Assembly: GCA_947497185.1 (NCBI GenBank)
Contig: CANMFL010000004.1
Span: forward strand, 310,001 to 374,000
Length of the DNA: 64,000 bases
Reading direction: 5' to 3'
Source of the DNA: an uncultured Paracoccaceae bacterium
Lineage (GTDB): Bacteria > Pseudomonadota > Alphaproteobacteria > Rhodobacterales > Rhodobacteraceae
Part shown: in pieces, positions 41,869-50,101 of the stretch
Numbering within the stretch: the first letter of the stretch is position 1
Layout of the letters: each line of letters opens with the position of its first letter
Program-made: the position numbers and the translations under genes
The notes under the pieces: model-generated
The model's input: the letters and a program-made list of their open reading frames with translations, nothing else
Database searches by the model: none
What the model was told of the DNA's origin: nothing

Positions 41869-42474
41869 TGTATTTCCCCCAAATATAGCTAAAAAATTGA
41901 CGCCAAAATCGAGGCGGCTTTAAAAAATTAGGTCAAATAAAATCGGGCGTCGTGAATCATAATAGATAATGCCGCATTTGAAAGTTAGCGCAGAAATATC
42001 GTTCCGTCTATCTTGCTCCTTAATTTACTAACTCTGGCGTTTGTGTAGGCGTTACTAACTGCGCAAATTTTTCCCATATCGCGGTACACGCCGCCAAAGG
42101 CAGCAAATACCTGATATTAAAATTAATCTTTTTGAATCAGCAATGTGAGCAATTCGACGATTGAAGATCCTTATTCAGCAACGCCATAATCAACGGGCCG
42201 AATGAAAAGACCGCCGTCGCTATCTTCTGGGACCCCACAGCTCGAAAACAACCGAAACTTTCGATATCACTTATCCGCTACAGCAAGCCAACAACGCCGT
42301 TTGCCACCACGTCGGTCACGGTATTCGGATTCGCGTGGGCCTATGCGTGGCGGCTTGCCCCCATCATCTCGCGCGGGACACCCGAGTAGATATAGTCAAA
42401 ATGCACTGATGTTAAATCTCGACATGTTCGCCCTCTCGATTTACCCAGTCGTGCAACCACCAACGGAGAGACGC
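41869..42474. other. 606-bp intergenic region, divergent promoters, no supported gene
   Basis: This marks the border between the EPS locus and core genes. An open frame from 42202 leads into the HD gene, but its first 91 codons have a Pro/Arg/Ser-rich, non-conserved look and no ribosome site, so I treat them as leader. The direct repeat TAAAAAATT at 41890 and 41921 is 31 bp apart. No terminator or dyad of note is visible. Confidence 0.4.
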
Positions 42475-43065
42475 ATGAAACAACCACGCGCATGGCAACG
42501 GATGCTGTCAGGTCGCAGGCTTGATCTGCTGGACCCAACCCCCGTTGATATCGAAATCGAAGACATTGCGCATGGCCTTGCTTTTGTCGCGCGCTGGAAT
42601 GGGCAAACCGCTGGCGATCACGCCTATTCTGTGGCTGAACATTCACTGCTTGTGACTGAGATTTTTTGCCGTATGCAGCCCAAAGCACCGATAAAATGGC
42701 AACTTGCAGCGCTGCTTCATGACGCGCCCGAGTATGTGATCGGCGACATGATCAGTCCCGTGAAAGCAGCTGTTGGCCCCGATTACGAGGCGTTGGATGA
42801 ACGGTTAACAGCTGCGATCCACTTTCGCTTTGGTCTTCCCGCAAAAATCCCTGCAACTGTGAAAAAGCAGATCAAAAAAGCTGACACCGTTAGTGCGTGG
42901 ATGGAAGCCACACAAATCGCAGGTTTTACCGTGAATGAGGCCAACAAAATATTTGGTAAAGTTGATCAAGCACTCATTGACGGTCTTTCAATCACACTCC
43001 GTCCGGCCCCTTTGGTACGTGCAGACTTCACCGCTAAACATGCCCAATTGTTAGGTCAGATTTGA
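42475..43065 (+). CDS. HD-domain phosphohydrolase, YfbR-like (5'-nucleotidase type)
   Basis: 196 residues from the ATG at 42475, which has GGAGAG five bases upstream. The HD motif is visible as AYSVAEHSLLV (first His), AALLHDAPEYVIGDM (His-Asp) and KKADTVSAWMEA (downstream Asp). This arrangement matches YfbR-like metal-dependent phosphohydrolases that act on deoxynucleoside 5'-monophosphates. A GDMISPVK segment is also characteristic of the group. The stop overlaps the GNAT start (TGATG), so the two are coupled. Confidence 0.78.
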   Translation: MKQPRAWQRMLSGRRLDLLDPTPVDIEIEDIAHGLAFVARWNGQTAGDHAYSVAEHSLLVTEIFCRMQPKAPIKWQLAALLHDAPEYVIGDMISPVKAAVGPDYEALDERLTAAIHFRFGLPAKIPATVKKQIKKADTVSAWMEATQIAGFTVNEANKIFGKVDQALIDGLSITLRPAPLVRADFTAKHAQLLGQI

Positions 43066-43532
43066 TGGTTTCCACACGCATAACACGCGAAGCGGACATT
43101 CCGGCTCTGGTTGATTTGTTCAACCACACCGTTCGCATCGGCGGCACCACCGCGCATGAAGATGATTGGAACTACGCTACCTTCAAGTCCCACTATTTCG
43201 ACGATCCTGCCTTTGTGCATACCGTCTTGAACGGCACCAAACCCGTTGGTTTCCAAGCCGTGTTTGCCCTGCCCCAAAACGGTTTGGCGATCGGTAGTTT
43301 CACCGACCAGAACGCACCTGTTCGCGGTGCGGGAACCGTTTTATTCAACGCCACCAAGACTGCGGCGATTGCCAGGGGCTTTGCCTTTATCGATGCAAAG
43401 ATCAGGGCCGATAACATCCCTGACCTCGCGTATTACAGCAAAATGGGGTTTGTAGATCACCGGATCGACAAAGGCGTACCCCTGAACGACGGCACGCCCT
43501 TGGATCGTGTGACAAAACGCCTAACGCTTTAA
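43065..43532 (+). CDS. GNAT-family N-acetyltransferase
   Basis: 155 residues with GNAT motif A (VRGAGTVLFNATKTAAIARGF, in two parts: VRGAGTVL and ARGF) for the acetyl-CoA pyrophosphate, and the C-terminal YYSKMGFVDH beta-bulge motif. The overall look is closest to phosphinothricin-type acetyltransferases. The substrate cannot be assigned. It overlaps the HD-domain gene by one base and converges with a small ORF after 7 bp. Confidence 0.75.
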   Translation: MVSTRITREADIPALVDLFNHTVRIGGTTAHEDDWNYATFKSHYFDDPAFVHTVLNGTKPVGFQAVFALPQNGLAIGSFTDQNAPVRGAGTVLFNATKTAAIARGFAFIDAKIRADNIPDLAYYSKMGFVDHRIDKGVPLNDGTPLDRVTKRLTL

Positions 43533-43539
43533 TCCAGCC

Positions 43540-43707
43540 CTACCGCCACAAGCCAATGTCCTTTGCCAGCCGAGTTCTGTGGGCGTCTGCTTTGCGGCGC
43601 TGGCGTTCATATGTCGACTGATGCAAGCTGTGCTTCCAGTGGTCAGGCGCGCGCCAATCCTCAATCTGAGTAGCGGTGCGTAGCACGCGATTAACGATAC
43701 CAAACAT
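43540..43707 (-). CDS. Small basic protein of unknown function (55 residues)
   Basis: The ATG at 43707 has AAAGGAA about six bases upstream. The product is MFGIVNRVLRTATQIEDW followed by a His/Arg/Lys-rich helical part ending DIGLWR. Composition is unlike a random frame, and the gene is neatly placed between the GNAT stop and the LysR promoter region. I do not recognise the family. It is divergent from the LysR gene and could be one of its targets. Confidence 0.5.
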   Translation of the reverse strand: MFGIVNRVLRTATQIEDWRAPDHWKHSLHQSTYERQRRKADAHRTRLAKDIGLWR

Positions 43708-43770
43708 AGTATGTTCCTTTCGTGATTTCCTGCCTACCGGAATAAAACACTTGCATTGGATCACCCACTC

Positions 43771-43783
43771 AGGAAAAATTCCT
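43771..43783. promoter_or_regulatory. AGGAA-AAA-TTCCT dyad in the LysR divergent promoter
   Basis: A perfect 5-bp inverted repeat lies 22 bases before the LysR start at 43805 and 64 bases before the divergent small gene. LysR regulators usually bind such sites next to their own divergent gene, so autoregulation is plausible. Confidence 0.35.
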
Positions 43784-43804
43784 ATATGTTAGCAAAACTA
43801 TCAT

Positions 43805-44677
43805 ATGAACTGGCGTAACATCCCATCGCTCGCCGCCCTTAGGGGGTTCGAAGCCGCCGCGCGTGCCGGTTCGTTCAGTGCTGCCGCTCGAGAATTAAAC
43901 GTCACCCATGCGGCGGTTGCCCAGCACGTCCGCGCCGTTGAAGCTCACCTCGGCATGTCCCTGCTCAATCGTGAAGGTCGCAAAATGGTCCTCACCGACG
44001 CAGGCGCACAACTAGCCAGTGACCTGCAAACAGGGTTCAGCGCGATCATCGATGGCGTCACACGAATTGTCGAAGAGACGCACGCCAGCCCTTTGACGGT
44101 TTCTGTAACCCCGAATTTTGCTGAGTATTGGTTAATGCCGCGGCTGTGTGATTTCTGGACAAAACATCCCGATATCAATGTCACAGTCACCGCCAGCAAC
44201 GACCTGATCGATCTGCGTCGCGACGGATATGACATGGCGATCCGCTACGGCGACGGCAAGAACCCCAATCTTCAATCACAATTTCTGATCGCAGGCGACT
44301 ACGTCGTCGTCGCAACACCGTCGTTACTTGGCGGACGCAAGGCATGTGCGATTGCCGATCTCCAAGATCTCACGTGGTTGTTTAGCCCGAACCTGCCTGT
44401 TTACAAACGCTGGGCCGCTGAAAATGGTCTGGATATCGCCGCATGTTCGATCCGCGAACTTAGCTCAATGAGCATGATCACATCCGCAGTGCGCGCTGGT
44501 GGCGGCGTGTCGGTCGTGATCCGCGCGATGGTCGAAGACGACATAGCGTCGGGCCGATTGATCGCCGTGCAAGAAGGCGCAGCACCACCTGATCTTGGTT
44601 ACTACATTGTCAGCCAGCATGGTGCAGATGCTGAAAAAGTAAAAATATTTCGCAAATGGCTGCGATCTCAGGTTTAG
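43805..44677 (+). CDS. LysR-family transcriptional regulator, GcvA-like
   Basis: 290 residues. The N-terminal winged helix shows SLAALRGFEAAARAGSFSAAARELNVTHAAVAQHVRAVE (in two motifs), ending in the LLNREGRK wing. Residues 95-285 form a periplasmic-binding-like effector domain (SVTPNFAEYWLMPRL, YDMAIRYGDG). These features match the GcvA-like group (IWLMPRL variant). The effector is unknown. The start is the ATG at 43805. A lipoprotein gene follows on the same strand. Confidence 0.83.
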   Translation: MNWRNIPSLAALRGFEAAARAGSFSAAARELNVTHAAVAQHVRAVEAHLGMSLLNREGRKMVLTDAGAQLASDLQTGFSAIIDGVTRIVEETHASPLTVSVTPNFAEYWLMPRLCDFWTKHPDINVTVTASNDLIDLRRDGYDMAIRYGDGKNPNLQSQFLIAGDYVVVATPSLLGGRKACAIADLQDLTWLFSPNLPVYKRWAAENGLDIAACSIRELSSMSMITSAVRAGGGVSVVIRAMVEDDIASGRLIAVQEGAAPPDLGYYIVSQHGADAEKVKIFRKWLRSQV

Positions 44678-44718
44678 AAGACTTATTGTTAACTCTTTCG
44701 CTTCAAGGACCCCATGTG

Positions 44719-45192
44719 ATGAAACACCTTATCGCGACCGCCTGCTTGGTCAGTATCGCCGCATGTAGCGGCACGACACCACTTGCCCCCGCGCCCAGCG
44801 CATTTCCCTCGGTTTCAGAGGCAAACGCGGCAAAGTTTAACACGACGCCCTGCAGCACCGACCCTACCAGTCGGTCACAAAACGCACGGGTCGGACCTGT
44901 TAACCTTGCGGGTGGATTTAACGGCCATGTGGTGAAGGTCTGTAACAATAACACATTGGTTCAAAACGTTATATTCTGGTCGCGTACCAACGAAGATGGC
45001 ACCAACATCGAAGCCGTGGTGACCACGCTATCCGGCACACGTTTGCCACAGACCACTGATACGCGGAACCAGCCTACCGGAACAAACTACTTTGAATTCC
45101 AGACGCAAGATGGATCAGGCGCGGCGCTGAATTGCACAGTGATCAAACCGCCCTACGGCACATCCCCAGCCGCTTTGGCGATTTGCCAATGA
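44719..45192 (+). CDS. Putative lipoprotein of unknown function
   Basis: 157 residues from the ATG at 44719, with AAGGA nine bases upstream. The first 17 residues form a lipoprotein signal with lipobox SIAAC; Cys18 would be lipidated. The mature part is rich in Thr, Asn and Gly, has four cysteines that may form disulfides, and ends in AICQ. I recognise no domain. The longer open frame from 44656 overlaps the LysR stop and would bury the signal, so I reject it. It converges with regA after 10 bp. Confidence 0.66.
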   Translation: MKHLIATACLVSIAACSGTTPLAPAPSAFPSVSEANAAKFNTTPCSTDPTSRSQNARVGPVNLAGGFNGHVVKVCNNNTLVQNVIFWSRTNEDGTNIEAVVTTLSGTRLPQTTDTRNQPTGTNYFEFQTQDGSGAALNCTVIKPPYGTSPAALAICQ

Positions 45193-45202
45193 TCCGTTAA
45201 CC

Positions 45203-45763
45203 CTAACGCGGGCTGCGTTTTGCCAGAATACGCTGCAACGTCCGTCTGTGCATATTCAGCCGACGCGCCGTCTCGGACACGTTCCGGTCGCACAATTCAT
45301 ACACCCGTTGGATATGCTCCCAACGCACCCGATCCGCGCTCATCGGGTTTTCAGGCGGTGGCGGCAGATCATCGCCCGTGGCCAGCAACGCGTTGGTGAC
45401 ATCCGTCGCGTCAGCAGGCTTTGATAAATAATCCGTCGCGCCAATTTTGACTGCAGCAACCGCCGTCGCAATCGCACCATACCCGGTTAAAACAACGATA
45501 CGCGCATCAGGACGGCGTTCACGCAAAACCTCGACCACGTCCAACCCGTTGCCATCACCGAGCCGCAGATCAACCACGGCATAAGCAGGTGGCCTAGCCG
45601 TCGCAATCGCCTTACCGGCTGCAATTGAATCCGCCGTTTCAACAGAAAACCCGCGTTTCTCCATCGCCTTTGCAAGGCGTTTCAAGAACGCTTCGTCGTC
45701 ATCAACTAGCAATAGCGACGGGTCGTCACCGATGGGCAGTGCATTAGTTTCCGCGATCATCAT
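45203..45763 (-). CDS. regA: Redox response regulator RegA/PrrA/ActR
   Basis: 186 residues. The receiver domain has LLLVDDDEAF (acidic pocket), VVDLRLGDG (phospho-accepting Asp) and LTGYGAIATAVAA and LSKPAD (switch Thr and Lys). A proline-rich linker (PPPPENP) leads to a Fis-type helix-turn-helix ending NVSETARRLNMHRRTLQRIL. This is the hallmark of RegA/PrrA, which controls photosynthesis, respiration, carbon and nitrogen fixation genes in response to redox. It lies downstream of senC and opposite regB, the usual order. The start ATG is preceded by AAAGGA. Confidence 0.93.
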   Translation of the reverse strand: MMIAETNALPIGDDPSLLLVDDDEAFLKRLAKAMEKRGFSVETADSIAAGKAIATARPPAYAVVDLRLGDGNGLDVVEVLRERRPDARIVVLTGYGAIATAVAAVKIGATDYLSKPADATDVTNALLATGDDLPPPPENPMSADRVRWEHIQRVYELCDRNVSETARRLNMHRRTLQRILAKRSPR

Positions 45764-45827
45764 CGTGTCCTTTGTTCATGACAGAATTTAGACCATCGGA
45801 GCGCCGGGTCAAATGCGACCTTTTTCC

Positions 45828-46442
45828 TTAAATCGCGTTCACGTAGCAACTGACCGTCTCTGCAACTTCTTCTGCAGTATTGGTGTTTCTAAAGAAATCC
45901 ACAAACCCTATTTCAGGCAGCGTTAAGTAAGTCAGCGTTGTGTGCTGCATCAAGTAGTAGTCGGGATCGCCACTGTCGTCCTTTTGGTAGAACGTCCGAT
46001 ACGCCTTTGACGCCGCGTCGATCTGCTCTGCGCTACCCGTCAGGCCAATTGCCTTGTCGTGGAAATTATAGGCGTAATCACCAACGATCTCTGGCGTGTC
46101 ACGCTCTGGGTCGATCGAGATGAACAGTGGCGTCGCATCAATGCCTTCTTCGGCCAGTATATCGACGGCTTGGGAATTGCGGGTCATATCCATCGGGCAG
46201 AAATCAGGGCAAAACGTAAAACCAAAGTAAACCAAGGTCGGCTCTGTGATGATGTCTGTATCCGTGACAAGTTCGCCGTTTTTGTCCAGCAACTCGAACG
46301 CCCCACCAATATCACCGCCAGCCACAGCGCTTGTGCTACAGCTTTCAATGCCGCCGCCGCCAAACTGGCTCATCGCAAATGTGGCACCAGCACCAGCCAC
46401 GATAAATACCGCAGCTGTCGCAATTGCTAATTTTTTTGACAT
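45828..46442 (-). CDS. senC: SCO1/SenC/PrrC copper-binding redox protein
   Basis: 204 residues from the ATG at 46442, preceded by AAAGGGG. An N-terminal membrane anchor (about 4-24) is followed by a thioredoxin-like fold with FCPDFCPMD, the Cys-x3-Cys copper site, and the distal histidine in LMQHTTLTYL. The family delivers copper to cytochrome oxidase CuA and in Rhodobacter modulates RegB/PrrB signalling. The order senC then regA on one strand, opposite regB, is conserved in the group. Confidence 0.92.
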   Translation of the reverse strand: MSKKLAIATAAVFIVAGAGATFAMSQFGGGGIESCSTSAVAGGDIGGAFELLDKNGELVTDTDIITEPTLVYFGFTFCPDFCPMDMTRNSQAVDILAEEGIDATPLFISIDPERDTPEIVGDYAYNFHDKAIGLTGSAEQIDAASKAYRTFYQKDDSGDPDYYLMQHTTLTYLTLPEIGFVDFFRNTNTAEEVAETVSCYVNAI

Positions 46443-46531
46443 TGCTTGCCCCTTTAACCCTTTAGTCGATTGACCATTTATAGTGTACGTACGGTGTATG
46501 TAGGGCAAAGATATAAGTAAAATACAATCAC
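46443..46531. promoter_or_regulatory. regB / senC-regA divergent promoter region
   Basis: 89 bp between two divergent starts. A region of TGTACGTACGGTGTATGTAG around 46481-46502 is repetitive, with overlapping TGTA/TACG elements that could serve as a protein-binding site. RegA is known to act on its own intergenic region in relatives. Confidence 0.35.
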
Positions 46532-47905
46532 ATGGACGTCATTGACTATCAGATGGGTGAAGACCGCGAACGCAGCAATTGGGTCCGCCTACGCACGCTT
46601 TTGCGCGTCCGGTGGTTTGCGATACTGGGGCAATCTGCCGCAATCATAGTGGCCGTCCAAGTCTACGGATTGCAGATGCAAACCGGTTACGCCATCGCGG
46701 TCATCGGTCTGGCAATCATCGCGAACCTCTATTTCACAGCCGTTTACCCCAAGAACAAGCGCCTCTCGGAACCCGAAGCGTTCTTTATGCTGATCATCGA
46801 CATCTTTCAGTTGGCGTTGCTGCTTTATGTAACAGGCGGACTTGTGAACCCGTTTGCGGTGCTCATCCTCGCGCCCGTGACCATTGCTGCGACCGTTTTA
46901 CAGCTGCGTAGCACGCTGACGCTCGGCATGGTCGCAATTTCGCTCGTCACGGTGATTAGCCAATATTCCCAACCTATTGCGACCGCAGATGGGATCATCT
47001 TGACGCTACCGCCGCTGATACAGTTCGGCTTTTGGGCCGCCTTGGTAATCGGCATCGCCTTTCTCGCAGTCTACGCGCGTCAGGTCACAATGGAGATGCA
47101 CGCAATGGCCGAAGCCTTGCTCGCAACCCAACTCGCCCTCGCCCGCGAACAGAAATTAACCGACTTGGGCGGGGTCGTCGCCGCAGCGGCACATGAACTT
47201 GGCACGCCGCTTTCTACCATCAAACTAATTAGCAGCGAGTTAATGGAAGAATTGGAAGAAAACACCGATCACTACGACGATGTGGCCCTGATCGGGAACC
47301 AAGCCGACAGGTGTCGCGATATCCTGCGATCCATGGGGCGCGCAGGCAAAGATGACCTGCACATGCGGTATGCCCTGCTTGAAACTATCGTCCGAGAAGC
47401 GGCTGATCCCCACCTCAATCGCGGTAAAACGGTGTTGTTTCACGTAGGGTCAGTAAATGACGACACGCTTGTGCAGCCGACGATTCCTCGCCGTCCTGAA
47501 ATCGTACATGGCCTTCGGAACCTGATCCAAAACGCCGTCGATTTTGCGGAAAGCACCGTTCAAATCAACGTAACATGGGATCGCGACATGATTAATGTTC
47601 GCATCATGGACGACGGCAAGGGGTTTCCCGCCTCCGTGCTGCCGCGGATCGGTGATCCCTTTGTGCGGCGCAGACGTCAGACCAATGATCGCCCCGGATA
47701 CGAGGGCATGGGGCTGGGCATGTTCATCGCCAAAACGCTGCTCGAACGTTCGGGTGCGACGCTGACATTCGCCAACAGCCGCACCAAAACAACCGCGCAA
47801 CCGCTGGCTGGTGCATTAATTTCAGTCCGGTGGCCGCGCGATATCGAGTACATCGCAGCCCCAGAAGCAGGTGAACCATTGGGTGAAAATCAACAGTTTT
47901 CATAG
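46532..47905 (+). CDS. regB: Redox sensor histidine kinase RegB/PrrB/ActS
   Basis: 457 residues. Six membrane helices (about 28-182) include the quinone-binding loop GGLVNPF (102-108). The phospho-accepting His221 is in AAAAHELGTPLS. The redox-active cysteine is Cys261 in NQADRCRDILRSMGR, exactly 40 residues after the histidine, the same spacing as His225/Cys265 of Rhodobacter capsulatus RegB. The HATPase has NLIQNAVDFA, DDGKGFP and GMGLGMFIA. All sensory elements of the family are kept, so it should respond to ubiquinone and disulfide redox state. Confidence 0.94.
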   Translation: MDVIDYQMGEDRERSNWVRLRTLLRVRWFAILGQSAAIIVAVQVYGLQMQTGYAIAVIGLAIIANLYFTAVYPKNKRLSEPEAFFMLIIDIFQLALLLYVTGGLVNPFAVLILAPVTIAATVLQLRSTLTLGMVAISLVTVISQYSQPIATADGIILTLPPLIQFGFWAALVIGIAFLAVYARQVTMEMHAMAEALLATQLALAREQKLTDLGGVVAAAAHELGTPLSTIKLISSELMEELEENTDHYDDVALIGNQADRCRDILRSMGRAGKDDLHMRYALLETIVREAADPHLNRGKTVLFHVGSVNDDTLVQPTIPRRPEIVHGLRNLIQNAVDFAESTVQINVTWDRDMINVRIMDDGKGFPASVLPRIGDPFVRRRRQTNDRPGYEGMGLGMFIAKTLLERSGATLTFANSRTKTTAQPLAGALISVRWPRDIEYIAAPEAGEPLGENQQFS

Positions 47906-47997
47906 ACTTAGGAATGAATTTTCCGAGTCACACCAAACGTTTACCCAACATTAACCTTACAAAGCGACTCTCAGTCTGGGCAAACTAGGTTGGGCAA

Positions 47998-49602
47998 ATG
48001 GAATCACTTGGGCTTTTCGAAGTGGCGTTGATCGCTGCTATATCTCTTGGCGGCACTACTATTGTCGCTGTTGGTTTTTGGTTAATGACGATGCGTGGGG
48101 TAACGCGACACCGTTACGCTGGTATCGAGAATATCGCGCCGACGTTCCTGTTTGACGGGAACGATTTGCGCGACGCGACGGCAGATGCGCAGGTGCTGAT
48201 TAAGGACGCGCCAAAACACATGAACGATCGGGAATCCGTTCTTCATGTACTTGGCGCACGGTTTCCGACCTTGACCACCATCATAGAGAAAATCGAACGC
48301 AACGAGGTGCAAACCCTTGTGGCAGCGGACAATTCTGCGATTTCTCTGGAACTGACCGAGATGAACGGACTGGTTCAAATCAAACTGCTCGGCACCTGCG
48401 CCCAAGACGGTTTGACGATTAGCGCGATCGCCGCTCAAGACGCTTTGCTGGGTGAATTAACCATGTTGCGCAATCTCGCGGACCAATCACCGAACCTTGT
48501 TTGGCAACAGGACGAAGATGGTCAACTCAGCTGGGCAAATCAGTCCTACCTGAACCTGTCTGACATCCTATCCGACGACGCGGACAAGGCGGTAAAATCT
48601 TGGCCAAGCGAGCCAATTTTTCCCGATTTGCATCACGAAGTCAGCGACGACAAACCAAAGGTGCAACGCATGTCCGTCGACATTCCCGCGCAGAACGGCG
48701 AGGCGTGGTTTGATGTCACATCCCTTAAATCAGGCTCACACGCCCTGCATTTTGCAAGCAACGCAAACAAAGCCGTTTTGGCCGAGCAGGAAAAACGGCG
48801 CTCGGTCCAGATGTTTGGTCGCATTTTCGCGAAACTATCAACCGGACTTGCTATTTTTGACGGATCGCGCAGACTGTTAATGTTCAACCCCGCCTTGCTC
48901 GAAATGACAAACCTGTCACCAGAATTTCTGAGCAGCAAACCCTCCATGCAGATGTTTCTGGATCGGCTGCGCGAGGCGCGACTACTGCCCGAACCCAAAG
49001 ACTACGTAAAATGGCGCGGCCAGTTTCCCCTGAACGACGCCTCGGCGGACTGCATCGCGTATTGTGAAAACTGGGAAATCGCGAACGGGCAAACATTCAA
49101 AGTCACAGGCCAACCGGGCCGAGACGATTCCTACGCATTCTTTTTCGAAGATATCAGCGCCGAAGTATCGTTAACGCGCAGGTTCCGATCCGACATTCAA
49201 ACCGGCCAAGGCGTGCTTGATGCGCTTCCCGAAGCTATCGCCGTCTTTTCCGCGAACGGAACCTTGGTTATGTCGAACCGGTCCTACGGCCAGCTTTGGG
49301 ATGTTGACCACGACACCAGCGTTCGAGCCCATGATTTACGGGCAGAAATGTTAACTTGGCAAAGCCATTGTGCAGCGGCACCAATCTGGGGCGAACTACG
49401 CGATTTCATTGGAAAAAGCGGGGATCGCGGCACATGGACAGACCGCGCCATCCTTGACGATGGCCGACAATTCACTTGCAAAGCACAGCCAATTTCTGGC
49501 GGCATGACCATGATCTCGTTCACCGTTCTGGCGCGGATGCGCCCACGGATTCAACACAATCTCACAATGCCAGATCCGGCGATCTATGGACTGAAAGGTT
49601 GA
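47998..49602 (+). CDS. PAS-domain membrane protein, no kinase domain
   Basis: 534 residues. One N-terminal helix (about 8-30) anchors it, and there are three PAS-like segments: about 150-255 (NLVWQQDEDGQLSWANQSYL, in two motifs), about 270-385 (AKLSTGLAIFDGSRRLLMFN) and about 400-510 (LDALPEAIAVFSANGTLVMSN). No dimerisation/phosphoacceptor or ATPase motif follows, so it is not a full histidine kinase. It sits 92 bp after regB and before tsaE. It may be a sensory input subunit or a reduced DivL-like kinase. Ligand and partner are unknown. Confidence 0.66.
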   Translation: MESLGLFEVALIAAISLGGTTIVAVGFWLMTMRGVTRHRYAGIENIAPTFLFDGNDLRDATADAQVLIKDAPKHMNDRESVLHVLGARFPTLTTIIEKIERNEVQTLVAADNSAISLELTEMNGLVQIKLLGTCAQDGLTISAIAAQDALLGELTMLRNLADQSPNLVWQQDEDGQLSWANQSYLNLSDILSDDADKAVKSWPSEPIFPDLHHEVSDDKPKVQRMSVDIPAQNGEAWFDVTSLKSGSHALHFASNANKAVLAEQEKRRSVQMFGRIFAKLSTGLAIFDGSRRLLMFNPALLEMTNLSPEFLSSKPSMQMFLDRLREARLLPEPKDYVKWRGQFPLNDASADCIAYCENWEIANGQTFKVTGQPGRDDSYAFFFEDISAEVSLTRRFRSDIQTGQGVLDALPEAIAVFSANGTLVMSNRSYGQLWDVDHDTSVRAHDLRAEMLTWQSHCAAAPIWGELRDFIGKSGDRGTWTDRAILDDGRQFTCKAQPISGGMTMISFTVLARMRPRIQHNLTMPDPAIYGLKG

Positions 49603-49642
49603 ATTCGCTTGCAGGCACAGCATGACATCCTAATCATGCGAT

Positions 49643-50101
49643 ATGGTTACGCAAACGATCCTCCTCCCGCTTGAACAAGACACAGTGCGCTTCGCGGCGC
49701 AGGTGTCAGAAATCCTACGGCCCGGCGACACGATTTTGCTGTCGGGCGATATTGGTGCAGGCAAATCTGCCTTTTCGCGGGCCGTTATTCGCAGGAAAGC
49801 GGGCGCAGAAATCGAGGTTCCCTCGCCAACGTTCACACTCGTGCAAACTTACGACGTCGCAGGCATCGAGATTTGGCACTGCGATTTATACCGCCTAACG
49901 CACCCCGACGAAGCATTCGAATTAGGGCTGGACGAAGCATTCGAAACCGCGATCTGTCTGATCGAATGGCCTGATCGATTGGGGGATCTCGCACCGCAAA
50001 ACGCGCTTAAGTTGCACTTCGAAGCTTTAGAAAACGGACATTCCGTGACCCTTACACCGAACGCCGATTGGGCCGCACGGTTAGGTGAATTTAATGACTG
50101 A
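49643..50101 (+). CDS. tsaE: tRNA threonylcarbamoyladenosine biosynthesis ATPase TsaE
   Basis: 152 residues. ILLSGDIGAGKSAFSRAVIR is the Walker A P-loop, followed by PSPTFTLVQTYD and WHCDLYRLTHPDEAFELGLDEAF (two parts) and LIEWPDRLG, all typical of TsaE. It works with TsaB and TsaD to make the t6A37 modification of ANN-decoding tRNAs. It begins the run tsaE-amgK-murU-addB-addA, and its last bases overlap the next start. Confidence 0.92.
   Translation: MVTQTILLPLEQDTVRFAAQVSEILRPGDTILLSGDIGAGKSAFSRAVIRRKAGAEIEVPSPTFTLVQTYDVAGIEIWHCDLYRLTHPDEAFELGLDEAFETAICLIEWPDRLGDLAPQNALKLHFEALENGHSVTLTPNADWAARLGEFND

Noticed and set aside
42202..42474. 91-codon N-terminal extension of the HD-domain gene
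   Set aside because: No ribosome site, Pro/Arg/Ser-rich and unlike the YfbR family; the ATG at 42475 has a good GGAGAG.
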